DNA of 64,000 nt from Sphingomonas sp. Leaf21 (GCF_916858675.1 NZ_CAKASM010000020.1:1-64000); one strand, 5' to 3'. Shown: positions 18,007 to 28,153, counted from the first letter of the stretch. Numbers and translations are program-made. The notes: generated by a model not told the origin, from the sequence alone.

Positions 18007-19632
18007 ATGACGGTCACGCCAGAAACGCCCGATGCCGAAAAGTCGACGCGTTCGCACGTGTCGTCGCCTCCCATCTCGGATGCGCGCCAGCCGCATTCGG
18101 GGCAGTCGGACATCTTCTTTGCGGCGGTGAAGACCACGCGGATGCCGATGATCGTCACCGATCCGCGTCAGCCCGACAACCCCATCGTCTTCTGCAACGA
18201 AGCGTTCAGCTTCATGACCGGCTATTCCGAGGACGAGATTCTCGGCACCAATTGCCGGTTCCTGCAGGGGCCGGAAACCGATCGCGAGGTCGTGGCGCAG
18301 GTGCGTGCGGCCGTCGAACGACGCGACGAGATCGCGGTCGAACTGCTCAACTATCGCAAGAACGGTTCGACCTTCTGGAACGCGCTGTTCGTCTCCCCGG
18401 TCTATGACGATGCGGGCGAACTGGTGTATTTCTTCAGCAGCCAGCTCGACATTTCCCGCCGTCGCGAGGCGGAGGATGCGTTGCACGAGGCGCAGAAGAT
18501 GGAGGCGGTCGGCAAGCTGACCGGCGGCATCGCGCACGACTTCAACAACCTGTTGCAGGTCATCATCGGCTATTCCGACATATTGGAGGCGCGGATCAGC
18601 GATACCGACCGGAGCGGGCGCCGCGCGGTCGAGGCGATCGGCGCGGCGGCGGCACGCGGCGCGACGCTGACCCAGCAGCTTCTCGCCTTCGCGCGCAAGC
18701 AGGAACTGCGCGACCGGCTGCTCAACTTCAACCAGTTGATCGAGGATTTCCGGCCGATCCTGAACCGCACGGCGGGCGAGGCGGTGATATTGCGCCAGCG
18801 GCTGGAGGAAAATCTCTGGAATTGCCGCATCGATCCCGTCCAGGCGGAGATGGCGCTGCTCAACATCGTGACCAATGCGCGCGAGGCGATCGGTCGAACC
18901 GACCATCGCGGCGAGATTACGATTTCGACCCGCAACATGATCCAGTCCGCCGACAAGCCCGACGGTCCCGCCAATCTGGACGCCGGGGAATATGTCGTCG
19001 TGCGGATCGCCGATGACGGTCCGGGTATCGATCCGCAGATCGCCGACAAGATCTTCGACCCCTTCTTCACGACCAAGGAGATGGGGAAGGGGGCCGGTCT
19101 GGGTCTGGCGATGGTCTATGGCTTCATGCGCCAGTCGGGTGGCCTTGCGGCGGTCGAGCCGGGCGATTCCGAAGGCGCCGTCCTGTCGCTCTATTTCCCG
19201 CGCGCGGCTGGCGTGTCCGAGCGGCGGCCCCCGGCTGTCCAGCCCGCGCGGAGCGGCGGCGCGGAGCGGGTGTTGATGGTCGAGGATCAGGACGATGTCG
19301 GCGATCTGGGCAAGTCGATGCTCGAGGATCTCGGCTATGACGTCGTCCTGACGCGCAGCGCTCGCGAGGCGCTGGACCATCTGGCGCGCGACGGCGACTT
19401 CCAGTTGCTGTTCACCGACATCCTGATGCCGGGCGGAATGAACGGCGTCGCGCTGGCGCAGTCGGTGCGGCGCGACTATCCGCGTCTCGGCATCCTGTTG
19501 ACGACCGGCTATGCCGACGAGGCGATCGACGATGGCGCCAGGTCCTATGAACTGATCCGCAAGCCCTATCGCCGCGCCGAGCTGAACGAGCGGATCCGCG
19601 CGGTGCTCGACCGGCCGGGCGCGAGAACCTGA
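18007..19632 (+). CDS. LOV-domain hybrid sensor histidine kinase (blue-light receptor)
   Basis: Soluble hybrid kinase of 541 aa. A PAS/LOV domain (about residues 37-155) has GTNCRFLQG with the flavin-adduct cysteine at Cys83. A HisKA domain has GKLTGGIAHDFNNLL with phospho-accepting His177. The HATPase domain has DDGPGID and FTTKEMGKGAGLGLAM. A C-terminal receiver has acceptor Asp471 (FTDILMPGG) and the conserved KP lysine. Family knowledge says flavin-binding LOV proteins with NCRFLQ sense blue light. No separate response regulator is adjacent. The ATG at 18007 is preferred to a GTG at 17980. The gene is 42 bases upstream of valS. Confidence 0.93.
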   Translation: MTVTPETPDAEKSTRSHVSSPPISDARQPHSGQSDIFFAAVKTTRMPMIVTDPRQPDNPIVFCNEAFSFMTGYSEDEILGTNCRFLQGPETDREVVAQVRAAVERRDEIAVELLNYRKNGSTFWNALFVSPVYDDAGELVYFFSSQLDISRRREAEDALHEAQKMEAVGKLTGGIAHDFNNLLQVIIGYSDILEARISDTDRSGRRAVEAIGAAAARGATLTQQLLAFARKQELRDRLLNFNQLIEDFRPILNRTAGEAVILRQRLEENLWNCRIDPVQAEMALLNIVTNAREAIGRTDHRGEITISTRNMIQSADKPDGPANLDAGEYVVVRIADDGPGIDPQIADKIFDPFFTTKEMGKGAGLGLAMVYGFMRQSGGLAAVEPGDSEGAVLSLYFPRAAGVSERRPPAVQPARSGGAERVLMVEDQDDVGDLGKSMLEDLGYDVVLTRSAREALDHLARDGDFQLLFTDILMPGGMNGVALAQSVRRDYPRLGILLTTGYADEAIDDGARSYELIRKPYRRAELNERIRAVLDRPGART

Positions 19633-19674
19633 TAGCATCTGGCGTCCCAGCCTCAGGCTGATTAAGGCAGCGCC

Positions 19675-22347
19675 ATGACTGAGCTGCCCAAGACGTTCGA
19701 CCCCGCCGCAATCGAAGCCCGCTGGTACGGCCATTGGGAGGAAAAGGGCCTGTTCCGCCCCGACCGCCCCAATGCCGAGCCCTGGACGATCGTCAACCCG
19801 CCGCCCAACGTCACCGGCAACCTGCATATCGGCCATGCGCTGGACAACACGTTGCAGGATATCCTCGTCCGCCATGCCCGGTTGAAGGGCAAGGACGCCT
19901 TGTGGGTCGTGGGGACCGATCATGCGGGCATCGCGACCCAGATGGTCGTCGAGCGTCAGATGAACGCGCAAGGCCAGAAGCGCACCGACTTCACCCGCGA
20001 GCAGTTCGTGGAAAAGGTCTGGGCCTGGAAGGCGGAGAGCGGTGGCACGATTACCGGCCAGCTTCGCCGCCTAGGCTGTTCGATGGACTGGGCCAATGAG
20101 CGCTTCACGATGGACGAGGGCTTCAGCCGGGCGGTGCTGAAGGTCTTTGTCGAGCTGCACGCCCAAGGCCTGCTCTACCGCGACAAGCGGCTGGTCAACT
20201 GGGACGCGGGGCTGGGAACCGCGATCAGCGACCTGGAGGTCGAGACGCGCGAAGTGAAGGGCAGCTTCTGGCGGCTGCGCTATCCGCTCGCCGATGGTTC
20301 GGGCTTCATCGAGGTCGCGACGACGCGCCCTGAGACGATGCTGGCCGACATGGCGGTCGCGGTCCATCCGGACGACGCGCGCTACACCGCGCTGATCGGC
20401 AGGCAGGTGCGTCTGCCGATCACCGGTCGCCTTATCCCGATCGTCGCCGACGAACATGCCGACCCGGAATTGGGATCTGGCGCGGTCAAGATCACGCCCG
20501 GCCATGACTTCAACGATTTCGAGGTCGGCCGTCGCGCAGGGATCGAGGCGCGCGACATGCTCAACATGCTCGATGCCAAGGCGCATATCTGCCAGACGTC
20601 TGACGGACTGATCCCGGACGCGTTCCTGGGCCTGTCGACCGCCGAGGCGCGCAAGGCCGTGGTCGCGCGGCTGAGGGACGAGGGCGTCCTGATCCCGCAT
20701 ATCGACAAGGACGGCGAGGAGCATGACGCCGAGCCGCGCACGATCCAGACGCCGTTCGGCGATCGGTCGGGCGTGGTGATCGAACCCTGGCTGACCGACC
20801 AATGGTATGTCGATGCCAAGACGCTGGCCCGGCCCGCGATCGAGGCGGTCCGCTCGGGCAGGATCAAGATCGTGCCGCAGGCGTGGGAGAAGACCTTCTT
20901 CAACTGGATGGAGAATATCCAGCCCTGGTGCGTCAGCCGCCAGCTCTGGTGGGGGCACCAGATTCCGGCGTGGTTCGCCGAGGATGGCCGCGTGTTCGTC
21001 GCCGAGACCGAGGAAGAGGCGCAAGGCCAGGCGGGTGAGGGCGTCGCCCTGACCCGCGATCCGGACGTGCTCGACACCTGGTTCTCGTCCGCGCTCTGGC
21101 CCTTCGCGACGCTTGGCTGGCCCGACGCCGGGGACAAGACGCTGGCGGGGCGTTACCCCAATGACGTGCTGATCTCCGGCTTCGACATCCTGTTCTTCTG
21201 GGATGCGCGGATGATGATGCAGGGTATGCACTTCATGGAAGATGTGCCCTTCAAGACCCTGTATCTCCACGGGCTCGTCCGTGCCGCCGACGGCTCGAAA
21301 ATGTCGAAGTCGAAGGGCAACACGGTCGATCCGCTGGGCCTGATCGACCAATATGGCGCCGACGCGCTGCGCTTCTTCATGGCGGCGATGGAGAGCCAGG
21401 GCCGCGACATCAAGATGGATGAACGCCGGGTCGAGGGCTATCGCAACTTCGCGACCAAGCTGTGGAACGCGGCGCGCTTCGCCCAGGCGAACGGCATCGG
21501 CGCGTCGACCACGCTGGAGGCGCCGAACGCCAGCCTGGCGGTCAACAAGTGGATCATCGCCGAAACCGTGAAGACGGTGCAGGCGGTCGATCTGGCGCTT
21601 GCCGATTACCGCTTCGACGGCGCGGCGAACGCGATCTATCAGTTCGTCTGGAGCCGTTTCTGCGACTGGTATCTCGAACTCATCAAGCCGGTCCTGCAGG
21701 GCGGCGAAGAGGGGGGTGAGGAGACCCGCGCGGTGGCGGGCTGGGTGCTCGACCAGATTCTGGTCCTGCTCCACCCGTTCATGCCCTTCATCACCGAGGA
21801 ACTGTGGCATGCCATGGGCGCGCGCGATCACGATCTGATCGTCGCCCAGTGGCCGATGGCGGATGCCCGCGCGCTCGATCCGGAGGCCGAGCGCGAGATC
21901 GACTGGCTGATCCGTCTGGTAAGCGAGATCCGTGCCGCGCGAACCGAACTCAACGTGCCGCCGGGCGCGCGTCTGCCGATGCATGTCCGCGAGGCCCATG
22001 CCGATACGCAAGCGCGACTGGTCCGTCAGGCCTCCGCGCTGGCGCGGCTCGCCCGTGTCGAGGCGGCCGAAGGCGAAGCCTCGGTTGGTGCGGCGCAGGT
22101 CGTGGTGGACGAGGCGACCTTCGTCCTGCCGCTCGAGGGCGTGATCGACCTCGACGCCGAACGCCAGCGCCTGACCAAGGCGATCGCGGCGGTGGAGAAG
22201 GAGCGCGACGCACTGGGCGGACGACTGGGCAATGCCAGCTTCGTCGAACGCGCCAAGCCCGAGGCGGTGGAAAAGGCGCGATCGGACCACGCCGACAAGA
22301 TGGCGGAAGCGGCCCGCCTCCATGCGGCGCTAGGCCGCCTGGGCTGA
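19675..22347 (+). CDS. valS: valyl-tRNA synthetase
   Basis: Class I aminoacyl-tRNA synthetase of 890 aa that charges tRNA-Val. The HIGH-type motif is in [15 protein letters not shown] near residue 45 and the KMSKS loop in [11 protein letters not shown] near 544. An editing (CP1) domain lies between them with [17 protein letters not shown]. An anticodon-binding domain and a C-terminal coiled-coil arm ([20 protein letters not shown]) complete the usual ValRS layout. Length is normal for the bacterial enzyme. Confidence 0.98.
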   Translation: MTELPKTFDPAAIEARWYGHWEEKGLFRPDRPNAEPWTIVNPPPNVTGNLHIGHALDNTLQDILVRHARLKGKDALWVVGTDHAGIATQMVVERQMNAQGQKRTDFTREQFVEKVWAWKAESGGTITGQLRRLGCSMDWANERFTMDEGFSRAVLKVFVELHAQGLLYRDKRLVNWDAGLGTAISDLEVETREVKGSFWRLRYPLADGSGFIEVATTRPETMLADMAVAVHPDDARYTALIGRQVRLPITGRLIPIVADEHADPELGSGAVKITPGHDFNDFEVGRRAGIEARDMLNMLDAKAHICQTSDGLIPDAFLGLSTAEARKAVVARLRDEGVLIPHIDKDGEEHDAEPRTIQTPFGDRSGVVIEPWLTDQWYVDAKTLARPAIEAVRSGRIKIVPQAWEKTFFNWMENIQPWCVSRQLWWGHQIPAWFAEDGRVFVAETEEEAQGQAGEGVALTRDPDVLDTWFSSALWPFATLGWPDAGDKTLAGRYPNDVLISGFDILFFWDARMMMQGMHFMEDVPFKTLYLHGLVRAADGSKMSKSKGNTVDPLGLIDQYGADALRFFMAAMESQGRDIKMDERRVEGYRNFATKLWNAARFAQANGIGASTTLEAPNASLAVNKWIIAETVKTVQAVDLALADYRFDGAANAIYQFVWSRFCDWYLELIKPVLQGGEEGGEETRAVAGWVLDQILVLLHPFMPFITEELWHAMGARDHDLIVAQWPMADARALDPEAEREIDWLIRLVSEIRAARTELNVPPGARLPMHVREAHADTQARLVRQASALARLARVEAAEGEASVGAAQVVVDEATFVLPLEGVIDLDAERQRLTKAIAAVEKERDALGGRLGNASFVERAKPEAVEKARSDHADKMAEAARLHAALGRLG

Positions 22348-22350
22348 CCA

Positions 22351-22477
22351 AATTCCTCCCCATCGTCAGATGGGGAGGGGGACCGCGCCCGTAGGGCGTG
22401 GTGGAGGGGCGAGGGGCAAAGCCCCTCCACCATCGCTTCGCGATGGTCCCCCTCCCCAAGCAAGCTTGGGGAGGATT
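22351..22477. repeat. intergenic nested inverted repeat, family A copy 1
   Basis: The outer arms are AATTCCTCCCC and GGGGAGGATT. The next level is GGGGAGGGGGACC against GGTCCCCCTCCCC, and the inner level is GGTGGAGGGGC against GCCCCTCCACC, followed by ATCGCTTCGCGAT. It lies between the convergent valS and Kef-type genes and may act as a bidirectional terminator. Related copies are at 30514-30648 and 42984-43118. Confidence 0.8.
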
Positions 22478-22481
22478 GGGG

Positions 22482-24260
22482 TCAGCCCTGTTCCCCGAGC
22501 CGCCTCAGTCGCCGGATTCTGGGCTCCCGCTGTAACTGTGCCTCGCGCCGGATGACCTGACGCAGCTCGTCGCGCTTCTCGTGGATCGACGCGATCACCG
22601 GTCCCATCGCGACGCCCAGGTCGACCAGCACCGCTTCCGACAATTGCAGCGAGCTCTCCAGTGTCTCGGGCACCGCCTCGCTGACGCCCGCGCGGTAGAG
22701 TTCGGTCGCGTGCGCCATGTCGCGCGCGCGCGCGATGATCGGCAGTTCGGGCACCGCCTCGCGGATGCGTCGCGCCAGTCGAACGGTCAGGACGGGATCG
22801 TCCATCGTGAGGATCAGCGCGCGCGCGGCGGGCAGGTTGAGCCGGTCGACCAGCTCGGCGCGGGCGACATCGCCGAACAGGACCGGATAGCCCGAGCGTC
22901 GCGCCTCGTTGACCGAATCGATATCCGCCTCGACCGCGACATAGGACTGGCCATGGACGGTCAGCATGTCCGCGATCATCTTGCCGACACGCCCGAACCC
23001 GATGATCACCGTACGCCCGCCGTCATTCTCCGTCGGGGGCGTGGCGGGGCCATCGCCGCTCCGCGCCTCGATCCGCCGCGACATGACCCGTCCCGCCTTG
23101 GCGAGCAGCGGCGTGATAGTCAGCCCGATCGCGGTCACCGTCTGCCAGAAACTGGCGGTAGACGGCAGGATCAACTGCGCCTGCGCCGCGGTCCCCAGGA
23201 CGATCAGCGTGGTTTCGGACGGGCTTCCCATCAGCAACCCGGTTTCCGCCGCGACGCCGCGCCGGGCATGGGCGACGCGGAGCAGGAGATAGGTGACGAT
23301 CGCCTTCGTCGCGACCACGCCGACGACCGCGAGCAGCAGCATGTCCCAATTCTTCGCGATCAGGCGCAGGTCGAGGCTCATGCCCACGGTGATCAGGAAC
23401 ACGCCCAGCGCCAGCCCCTTGAACGGGGCGGTCATCACCTCGACCTCCGAATGATATTCGGTCTCGGCGATCAGCAGACCGGCGAGCAACGCGCCGACGA
23501 TCGGCGACAGCCCCGCCGCCGTGGTCGCGACGCTGGCGACGATGACGACCAGCAGAGAGGCGGCGAGGAACAGTTCCGGGCTCTTGGTCCGCGCGGCCTG
23601 CGCAAAGAGGCGCGGCAACACGAACTTGCCGCCCAGATACATGGCGACGACGGTCAACCCGCCGCGCAGCGCGACGCCAGCGATGCCGACCCACCCCTCG
23701 TCCGATGCGGTGGGCGCCATCGCGCCCAGTGCGAAGATGATCGGGACCAGCGCCAGATCCTCGAACAACAGCATCGCGAATGCACCACGCCCGACCGGAC
23801 TGGTCGTGCCGACCAGCGGCAGCACCAGTGCGGTCGACGACAGCGTCAATGCGAGGCCGAGCCCGATCGCTCCCGCCCAGCTCTGGCCGAGCAGGTGGAG
23901 CGCGACGCCGATCAGCGTCGCCGAACTGATCAGCTCCGCCGCGCCGGTGCCGAAGACCAGCCGACGCATCGCCCATAGCCTGCGAAAAGAAAGCTCCAAA
24001 CCGATGGAGAACAACAATAATATGATGCCAAACTCAGCGAATGGCTCGATCGACTCCGGATTGGAGATCGTCAGATAGTAGAGCCAGGGCGCATGGGGGA
24101 CGAGCGAACCCAGTCCTGCCGGGCCGACCAGCAGTCCGACCAGGATAAACCCGATCACCGGGCTGACCCGAAAGCGCGCGAATGCCGGGATGACGATTCC
24201 CGCCGATCCCAGAATGACGAGCGCGTCGGAGAAGCCTTGATTGTCGAGCCGTAATGCCAT
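22482..24260 (-). CDS. CPA2-family cation:proton antiporter with TrkA-N domain (KefB/YbaL type)
   Basis: Inner-membrane protein of 592 aa. About twelve transmembrane segments (residues 10-390) include GFILVGLLVGPAGLG and LALTLSSTALVLPLV of the Na/H exchanger fold. A cytoplasmic Rossmann TrkA-N domain follows (about 415-540; VIIGFGRVGKMIADML) and then a charged tail. This layout is that of KefB/KefC/YbaL, which exchange K+ or Na+ for H+ and are gated by nucleotides or glutathione adducts. It is transcribed toward valS and is divergent from the cytochrome c gene. Confidence 0.92.
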   Translation of the reverse strand: MALRLDNQGFSDALVILGSAGIVIPAFARFRVSPVIGFILVGLLVGPAGLGSLVPHAPWLYYLTISNPESIEPFAEFGIILLLFSIGLELSFRRLWAMRRLVFGTGAAELISSATLIGVALHLLGQSWAGAIGLGLALTLSSTALVLPLVGTTSPVGRGAFAMLLFEDLALVPIIFALGAMAPTASDEGWVGIAGVALRGGLTVVAMYLGGKFVLPRLFAQAARTKSPELFLAASLLVVIVASVATTAAGLSPIVGALLAGLLIAETEYHSEVEVMTAPFKGLALGVFLITVGMSLDLRLIAKNWDMLLLAVVGVVATKAIVTYLLLRVAHARRGVAAETGLLMGSPSETTLIVLGTAAQAQLILPSTASFWQTVTAIGLTITPLLAKAGRVMSRRIEARSGDGPATPPTENDGGRTVIIGFGRVGKMIADMLTVHGQSYVAVEADIDSVNEARRSGYPVLFGDVARAELVDRLNLPAARALILTMDDPVLTVRLARRIREAVPELPIIARARDMAHATELYRAGVSEAVPETLESSLQLSEAVLVDLGVAMGPVIASIHEKRDELRQVIRREAQLQREPRIRRLRRLGEQG

Positions 24261-24300
24261 GGCGGCAGACTAACCCGGCTTCGACGCGCTTGTCAGGTCG

Positions 24301-24313
24301 TTAATCGGATTAA
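24301..24313. promoter_or_regulatory. 13-bp palindrome between divergent genes
   Basis: TTAATC and GATTAA form a perfect inverted repeat around one G. It is AT-rich against a GC-rich background and sits about 40 bases before the antiporter start and 60 before the cytochrome start. It could be a regulator site for either promoter; no binding protein can be named. Confidence 0.3.
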
Positions 24314-24372
24314 TCGCCGATGGGACGATCGGTCCACTGACGGCCGGACGCGGCTGGCACTAGGGGGCGGCG

Positions 24373-24822
24373 ATGACCGAACGTCGCTCGTCCTTCGCCA
24401 TACTCCTCCTGCCACTGCTCGCACTGGCGGCCTGCGGCGACGATGGTCGTGCCGATCGGTTGAAGCGGGCGGGGCCGAACCCCACGCTGGACGCGCTGAT
24501 GCGTGTGGCCGATGCCGACGCGGGGGCGCGGACCTTTGGCCAGTGTCTGGCGTGCCATACGATCGGCAAGGGTGAGCTGGATCGCGCCGGGCCCAATCTG
24601 CACGGCATCATCGGCAAGCCGGTCGCGGGGGGCAGCGATCGCTTCGGCTATACCGCCGCACTGATGAAGGTCGGCGGGCGATGGGACCGCGCGACGATGA
24701 ACCGCTGGCTGACCTCGCCGCAGCGCTTCGCGCCGGGGACGAAGATGACCTTTCCGGGGCTGCCCGATCCGCTCGCCCGCGCGGATGTAATCGCCTATCT
24801 GGAGCGCGAGGGGCGCGAATAG
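24373..24822 (+). CDS. membrane-anchored (lipoprotein) cytochrome c, class I
   Basis: Small c-type cytochrome of 149 aa. The haem attachment motif is CLACH (Cys58, Cys61, His62), and Met125 in PGTKMTF is the probable sixth ligand, as in cytochrome c2/c550. The N-terminus has a hydrophobic stretch ending LALAAC with Cys21, which fits a lipobox, so it is likely lipid-anchored on the periplasmic side. It would shuttle electrons in respiration. It is monocistronic, with inverted repeats downstream. Confidence 0.9.
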   Translation: MTERRSSFAILLLPLLALAACGDDGRADRLKRAGPNPTLDALMRVADADAGARTFGQCLACHTIGKGELDRAGPNLHGIIGKPVAGGSDRFGYTAALMKVGGRWDRATMNRWLTSPQRFAPGTKMTFPGLPDPLARADVIAYLEREGRE

Positions 24823-24853
24823 GCGGTTTCCGGTCCGCCGCCCGTATTCCGTT

Positions 24854-24941
24854 CAGCCCGAGCGAAGCCCAGGGCTGCGCGAAACCTCTCCCGGTTCCGT
24901 AAGGCAAGCGAATCGCCTGGCCTTCGACTTCGCTCGGGCTG
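24854..24941. repeat. long inverted repeat with 14-bp perfect arms
   Basis: CAGCCCGAGCGAAG (24854-24867) is the exact reverse complement of CTTCGCTCGGGCTG (24928-24941), with about 60 bases between. It lies between the convergent cytochrome c and icd genes and can form a hairpin in either transcript. Confidence 0.75.
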
Positions 24942-25001
24942 GACGGGGGGAGGGGCGCGCATTGGGGGGAGGCGGTCGAACGGATCGTCGGGAACGAAGA
25001 A

Positions 25002-25033
25002 GGGGCCCGGAGACAATGCCTCCGAGCCCCTTT
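25002..25033 (-). terminator. terminator hairpin of icd
   Basis: GGGGCCCGGAG (25002-25012) pairs with CTCCGAGCCCC (25020-25030) apart from one internal mismatch, and short T/A runs lie on both sides. It lies about 20 bases after the icd stop and may also stop plus-strand transcripts. Confidence 0.7.
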
Positions 25034-25052
25034 CTCACGACTAGCGGCAGGA

Positions 25053-26273
25053 TTACTGCCAGTTGCCCATCGCGGTTTCGAGGTTCACGCGGATCGCCTC
25101 GAAGAACTGCTCGGTGGTCATCCAAGGCTGATCCGGGCCGATCAGGATGGCGAGGTCCTTGGTCATCTGGCCGTTCTCGACGGTCTGGATGCAGACCTTC
25201 TCGAGCGTCTCGGCGAAGCGGACCACGTCGGGCGTGTTGTCGAACTTGCCGCGATACTTGAGGCCGCCGGTCCAGGCGAAGATCGACGCGATCGGGTTGG
25301 TCGAGGTCGCCTTGCCCTGCTGGTGCTGGCGATAGTGACGGGTGACGGTGCCGTGCGCGGCCTCCGCCTCGATCGTCTTGCCGTCCGGGGTCATCAGCAC
25401 CGAGGTCATCAGGCCCAGTGAGCCGAAACCCTGTGCAACCGTGTCCGACTGCACGTCGCCGTCATAGTTCTTGCAGGCCCAGACGAATTCGCCGTGCCAC
25501 TTGAGCGCCGAGGCGACCATGTCGTCGATCAGGCGATGCTGATACTCGATGCCCGCCGCCTTGAACGGCTCGGCGAATTCGGTGTCGAACACCTCCTGGA
25601 AGATGTCCTTGAAGCGGCCGTCATAGGCCTTCAGGATCGTGTTCTTGGTCGACAGATACACCGGCCAGCCGCGATTGAGGCCATAGTTCATCGACGCGCG
25701 CGCGAAGTCGCGGATCGAATCGTCGAGATTGTACATGCCCATGGCGACGCCGGCGCTGGGGAAGTTGAACACCTCCTCCTCGATCGTCTCGCCATTCTCG
25801 CCTTCCCACTTCATGGTCAGCTTGCCCTTGCCGGGCACCTTGAAGTCGGTCGCCTTATACTGGTCGCCGAACGCGTGACGGCCGACGACGATCGGGTGGG
25901 TCCAGCCGGGGACGAGGCGGGGGACGTTCTTGATCACGATCGGCTCGCGGAACACCACGCCGCCCAGGATGTTGCGGATCGTGCCGTTGGGCGACTTCCA
26001 CATCTTCTTCAGGCCGAATTCCTCGACGCGCTGCTCGTCGGGGGTGATCGTCGCGCACTTGATCGCGACGCCGTACTTCTGCGTGGCGTGCGCGCTGTCG
26101 ATGGTCACCTGGTCGCTGGTCGCGTCGCGGTTCTCGACCGACAGGTCGTAATAGGCGAGGTCGATGTCGAGATACGGCTTGATCAGGCGTTCGCGAATCC
26201 ATTCCCAGATGATCCGGGTCATCTCGTCGCCGTCGATCTCCACGATGGGCGTATTTACCTTGATCTTCGCCAT
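25053..26273 (-). CDS. icd: NADP-dependent isocitrate dehydrogenase, dimeric type
   Basis: TCA-cycle enzyme of 406 aa converting isocitrate to 2-oxoglutarate and CO2 with NADPH formation. It begins [20 protein letters not shown], with downstream [29 protein letters not shown] and the metal-binding NYDGDVQSD. The C-terminal [20 protein letters not shown] is typical of the eukaryote-like subfamily II found in Alphaproteobacteria. The ATG at 26273 was chosen for the canonical N-terminus and GAAGGA upstream; the much longer open frame is not coding. Confidence 0.97.
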   Translation of the reverse strand: MAKIKVNTPIVEIDGDEMTRIIWEWIRERLIKPYLDIDLAYYDLSVENRDATSDQVTIDSAHATQKYGVAIKCATITPDEQRVEEFGLKKMWKSPNGTIRNILGGVVFREPIVIKNVPRLVPGWTHPIVVGRHAFGDQYKATDFKVPGKGKLTMKWEGENGETIEEEVFNFPSAGVAMGMYNLDDSIRDFARASMNYGLNRGWPVYLSTKNTILKAYDGRFKDIFQEVFDTEFAEPFKAAGIEYQHRLIDDMVASALKWHGEFVWACKNYDGDVQSDTVAQGFGSLGLMTSVLMTPDGKTIEAEAAHGTVTRHYRQHQQGKATSTNPIASIFAWTGGLKYRGKFDNTPDVVRFAETLEKVCIQTVENGQMTKDLAILIGPDQPWMTTEQFFEAIRVNLETAMGNWQ

Positions 26274-26415
26274 ATGCGCATCCTTCAGATTAGGCAGGTT
26301 TGACCCGCGTCTAGGGGAGGGGGCGCGGCGGATCAACCACCGCTGGCGACCATGGTAGGGACCGGGGCGAACCGAAAAGATTGTACGATGGCCGGTGGAC
26401 AGGTAGACAGGCCTA

Positions 26416-27138
26416 ATGCCTTCGCTCGAAAAGCCTCCCGTCGCGACCACCACCGTCAAGTGGCGCTTTCCCGCCGTCCATCCCGAAGGGCGCAAATATG
26501 TGCTGATCGGGGCGGGCCTGACCCTGCTCGCGACGCTCGTCACCAAGGTGCTGTTCTGGCCGTTCGTCGGCCTGTGTATCTGGATCGCGGCCTTCTTCCG
26601 CGATCCCATCCGTACCACGCCGCAGGGTGACGACCTGATCGTCGCGCCCGCCGATGGCCTGGTCACCATGATCCAGCGCGTTCCCATCCCGCGCGAACTG
26701 GTCGGCGAACTGGGCGAGGCGCCGCTGGTCCGCGTGTCGATCTTCATGTCGGTCTTCGACGTGCACATCAACCGCACGCCGGTCGCGGGCGTCATCCGCC
26801 AGGTCGTCTATATCTCGGGCAAGTTCCTGAACGCCGATCTCGACAAGGCGTCGGACGAGAATGAGCGCCAGCATTTCGTGGTCGAGGGGCGCGATGGCCG
26901 CAAGATCGGCTTCACCCAGATCGCAGGGCTCGTCGCACGGCGAATCGTCGGTTTCGTCAAGCCCGGAGACATGGTCGCGGCGGGCCAGCGCGTCGGCCTG
27001 ATCCGTTTCGGTAGCCGGGTCGACGTCTATCTGCCCGACGACGTCACGCCGCAGGTCTGCCTGGGCCAGCGTTCGGTCGCGGGTGAGACGGTGCTGGGCC
27101 GCGTCGGCGGCAAGCCGATGGTCGGTGTCGCCCAGTAA
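26416..27138 (+). CDS. psd: phosphatidylserine decarboxylase proenzyme
   Basis: Membrane-associated enzyme of 240 aa that makes phosphatidylethanolamine from phosphatidylserine. Conserved blocks are [26 protein letters not shown] and the self-cleavage site RFGS, where cleavage before Ser200 would create the pyruvoyl group. The short length with two N-terminal hydrophobic segments fits the bacterial archaetidylserine-like (type II) group. pssA starts 12 bases downstream, so the two steps of phosphatidylethanolamine synthesis are co-expressed. Confidence 0.95.
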   Translation: MPSLEKPPVATTTVKWRFPAVHPEGRKYVLIGAGLTLLATLVTKVLFWPFVGLCIWIAAFFRDPIRTTPQGDDLIVAPADGLVTMIQRVPIPRELVGELGEAPLVRVSIFMSVFDVHINRTPVAGVIRQVVYISGKFLNADLDKASDENERQHFVVEGRDGRKIGFTQIAGLVARRIVGFVKPGDMVAAGQRVGLIRFGSRVDVYLPDDVTPQVCLGQRSVAGETVLGRVGGKPMVGVAQ

Positions 27139-27150
27139 GCCTTCGGCAAA

Positions 27151-27978
27151 ATGGCCATTTCCCCCCGCTTCGCGCGTCGCGCCACCGCCGACGGCCAGCC
27201 CCCCCGGGGGCTCCCCTTGCGCGCCATCGTGCCCAATGCGGTAACCGCGCTGGCGCTGGTGTCGGGCCTGACGGGCGTCAAGTTCGCCATTGCCGGATCC
27301 TGGGAGGCGGCGGTGACAATGATCATGGTCGCGGCGGTCCTCGATGGTCTGGACGGCCGGATCGCGCGGCTGTTGCGTGGCGAAAGCCGGTTCGGGGCGG
27401 AGCTGGACTCGCTGTCCGATGCCATCTCGTTCGGTGTCGCACCCGCGCTGATCCTGTACCTCTGGTCTCTCGAAAATCTGCCGCGTATCGGGTGGATCTG
27501 CGCGGTGCTCCAGGCAGTGTTTTGCGCGCTTCGGCTGGCACGGTTCAATTCGCAGCTCGATGTGACCGACCAACCGCGCAAGACGGCGGGCTTCTTCACC
27601 GGCGTGCCCGCGCCCGCCGGGGCAGGGCTTGCCATGTTGCCGCTCTATCTTTGGTTCTGGACGGGCGAGCCGATCTTCGGTTCACCCTATCTCGTGGCGC
27701 CCTGGGTCGCTTTCGTCGCCCTGCTGATGGTTTCCAGCGTGGCCACCCTGTCCTGGACCTCGTTCCGCCTTCGCCGCAACGTGCGGTTCGAGGCCCTGGC
27801 GATCATCGTCCTGGTCGGCGTGGCGCTGATCTCGGCACCCTGGCATGCCCTGACCGCCCTGTGCCTCGTCTATCTCGGCAGCATCCCGTTCACGATGCTC
27901 GCCTATGCCCGGCTCAAGCGGCAGCGCGGCGGCGTGCCAGCGGCGCGGGGACCGGCGAACCCGCCGCCCAGCGCCTGA
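27151..27978 (+). CDS. pssA: CDP-diacylglycerol-serine O-phosphatidyltransferase
   Basis: Integral membrane enzyme of 275 aa that joins CDP-diacylglycerol and serine to give phosphatidylserine, the substrate of the psd product encoded just upstream. The CDP-alcohol phosphotransferase motif is present as DGLDGRIARLL followed by GAELDSLSD, with the catalytic aspartates. About eight hydrophobic segments follow. The last 65 bases overlap the end of a small gene on the opposite strand. Confidence 0.95.
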   Translation: MAISPRFARRATADGQPPRGLPLRAIVPNAVTALALVSGLTGVKFAIAGSWEAAVTMIMVAAVLDGLDGRIARLLRGESRFGAELDSLSDAISFGVAPALILYLWSLENLPRIGWICAVLQAVFCALRLARFNSQLDVTDQPRKTAGFFTGVPAPAGAGLAMLPLYLWFWTGEPIFGSPYLVAPWVAFVALLMVSSVATLSWTSFRLRRNVRFEALAIIVLVGVALISAPWHALTALCLVYLGSIPFTMLAYARLKRQRGGVPAARGPANPPPSA

Positions 27979-28153
27979 CGGCGATGCGACGCTCGGCGAC
28001 GACCAGCGTCGCCAGCGGGGTGAAGGCGGCTTCGGTATGGCCAGTGGCCAGATGCACGATGCGGCGCCATTGCGGCGCGATCATCATCGCGATCGTAGCG
28101 ATGGCGGCGACCAAGGCGCCCGTAAAAATCAGAACACTCACCACGATCATCAT
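27914..28153 (-). CDS. small hypothetical membrane protein
   Basis: Short protein of 79 aa with one strong N-terminal transmembrane helix (MMIVVSVLIFTGALVAA and on), then a positively charged tail containing LVVAERRIAVRRWA. The start at 28153 is supported by AGGAGG 8 bases upstream. The gene is convergent with pssA and overlaps its 3' end by 65 bases. No function can be assigned. Confidence 0.6.
   Translation of the reverse strand: MMIVVSVLIFTGALVAAIATIAMMIAPQWRRIVHLATGHTEAAFTPLATLVVAERRIAVRRWAAGSPVPAPLARRRAAA

Noticed and set aside
17860..19971. 703-codon frame antisense to the LOV kinase gene
   Set aside because: It mirrors the kinase gene and has no family features. The kinase has strong LOV and HisKA motifs on the plus strand.
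20071..22323. 750-codon frame antisense to valS
   Set aside because: Antisense shadow of a well-conserved synthetase gene in high-GC DNA.
26274..26795. Upstream extension of the icd frame to 26795
   Set aside because: It covers the psd start on the other strand; the canonical IDH N-terminus and ribosome site are at 26273.
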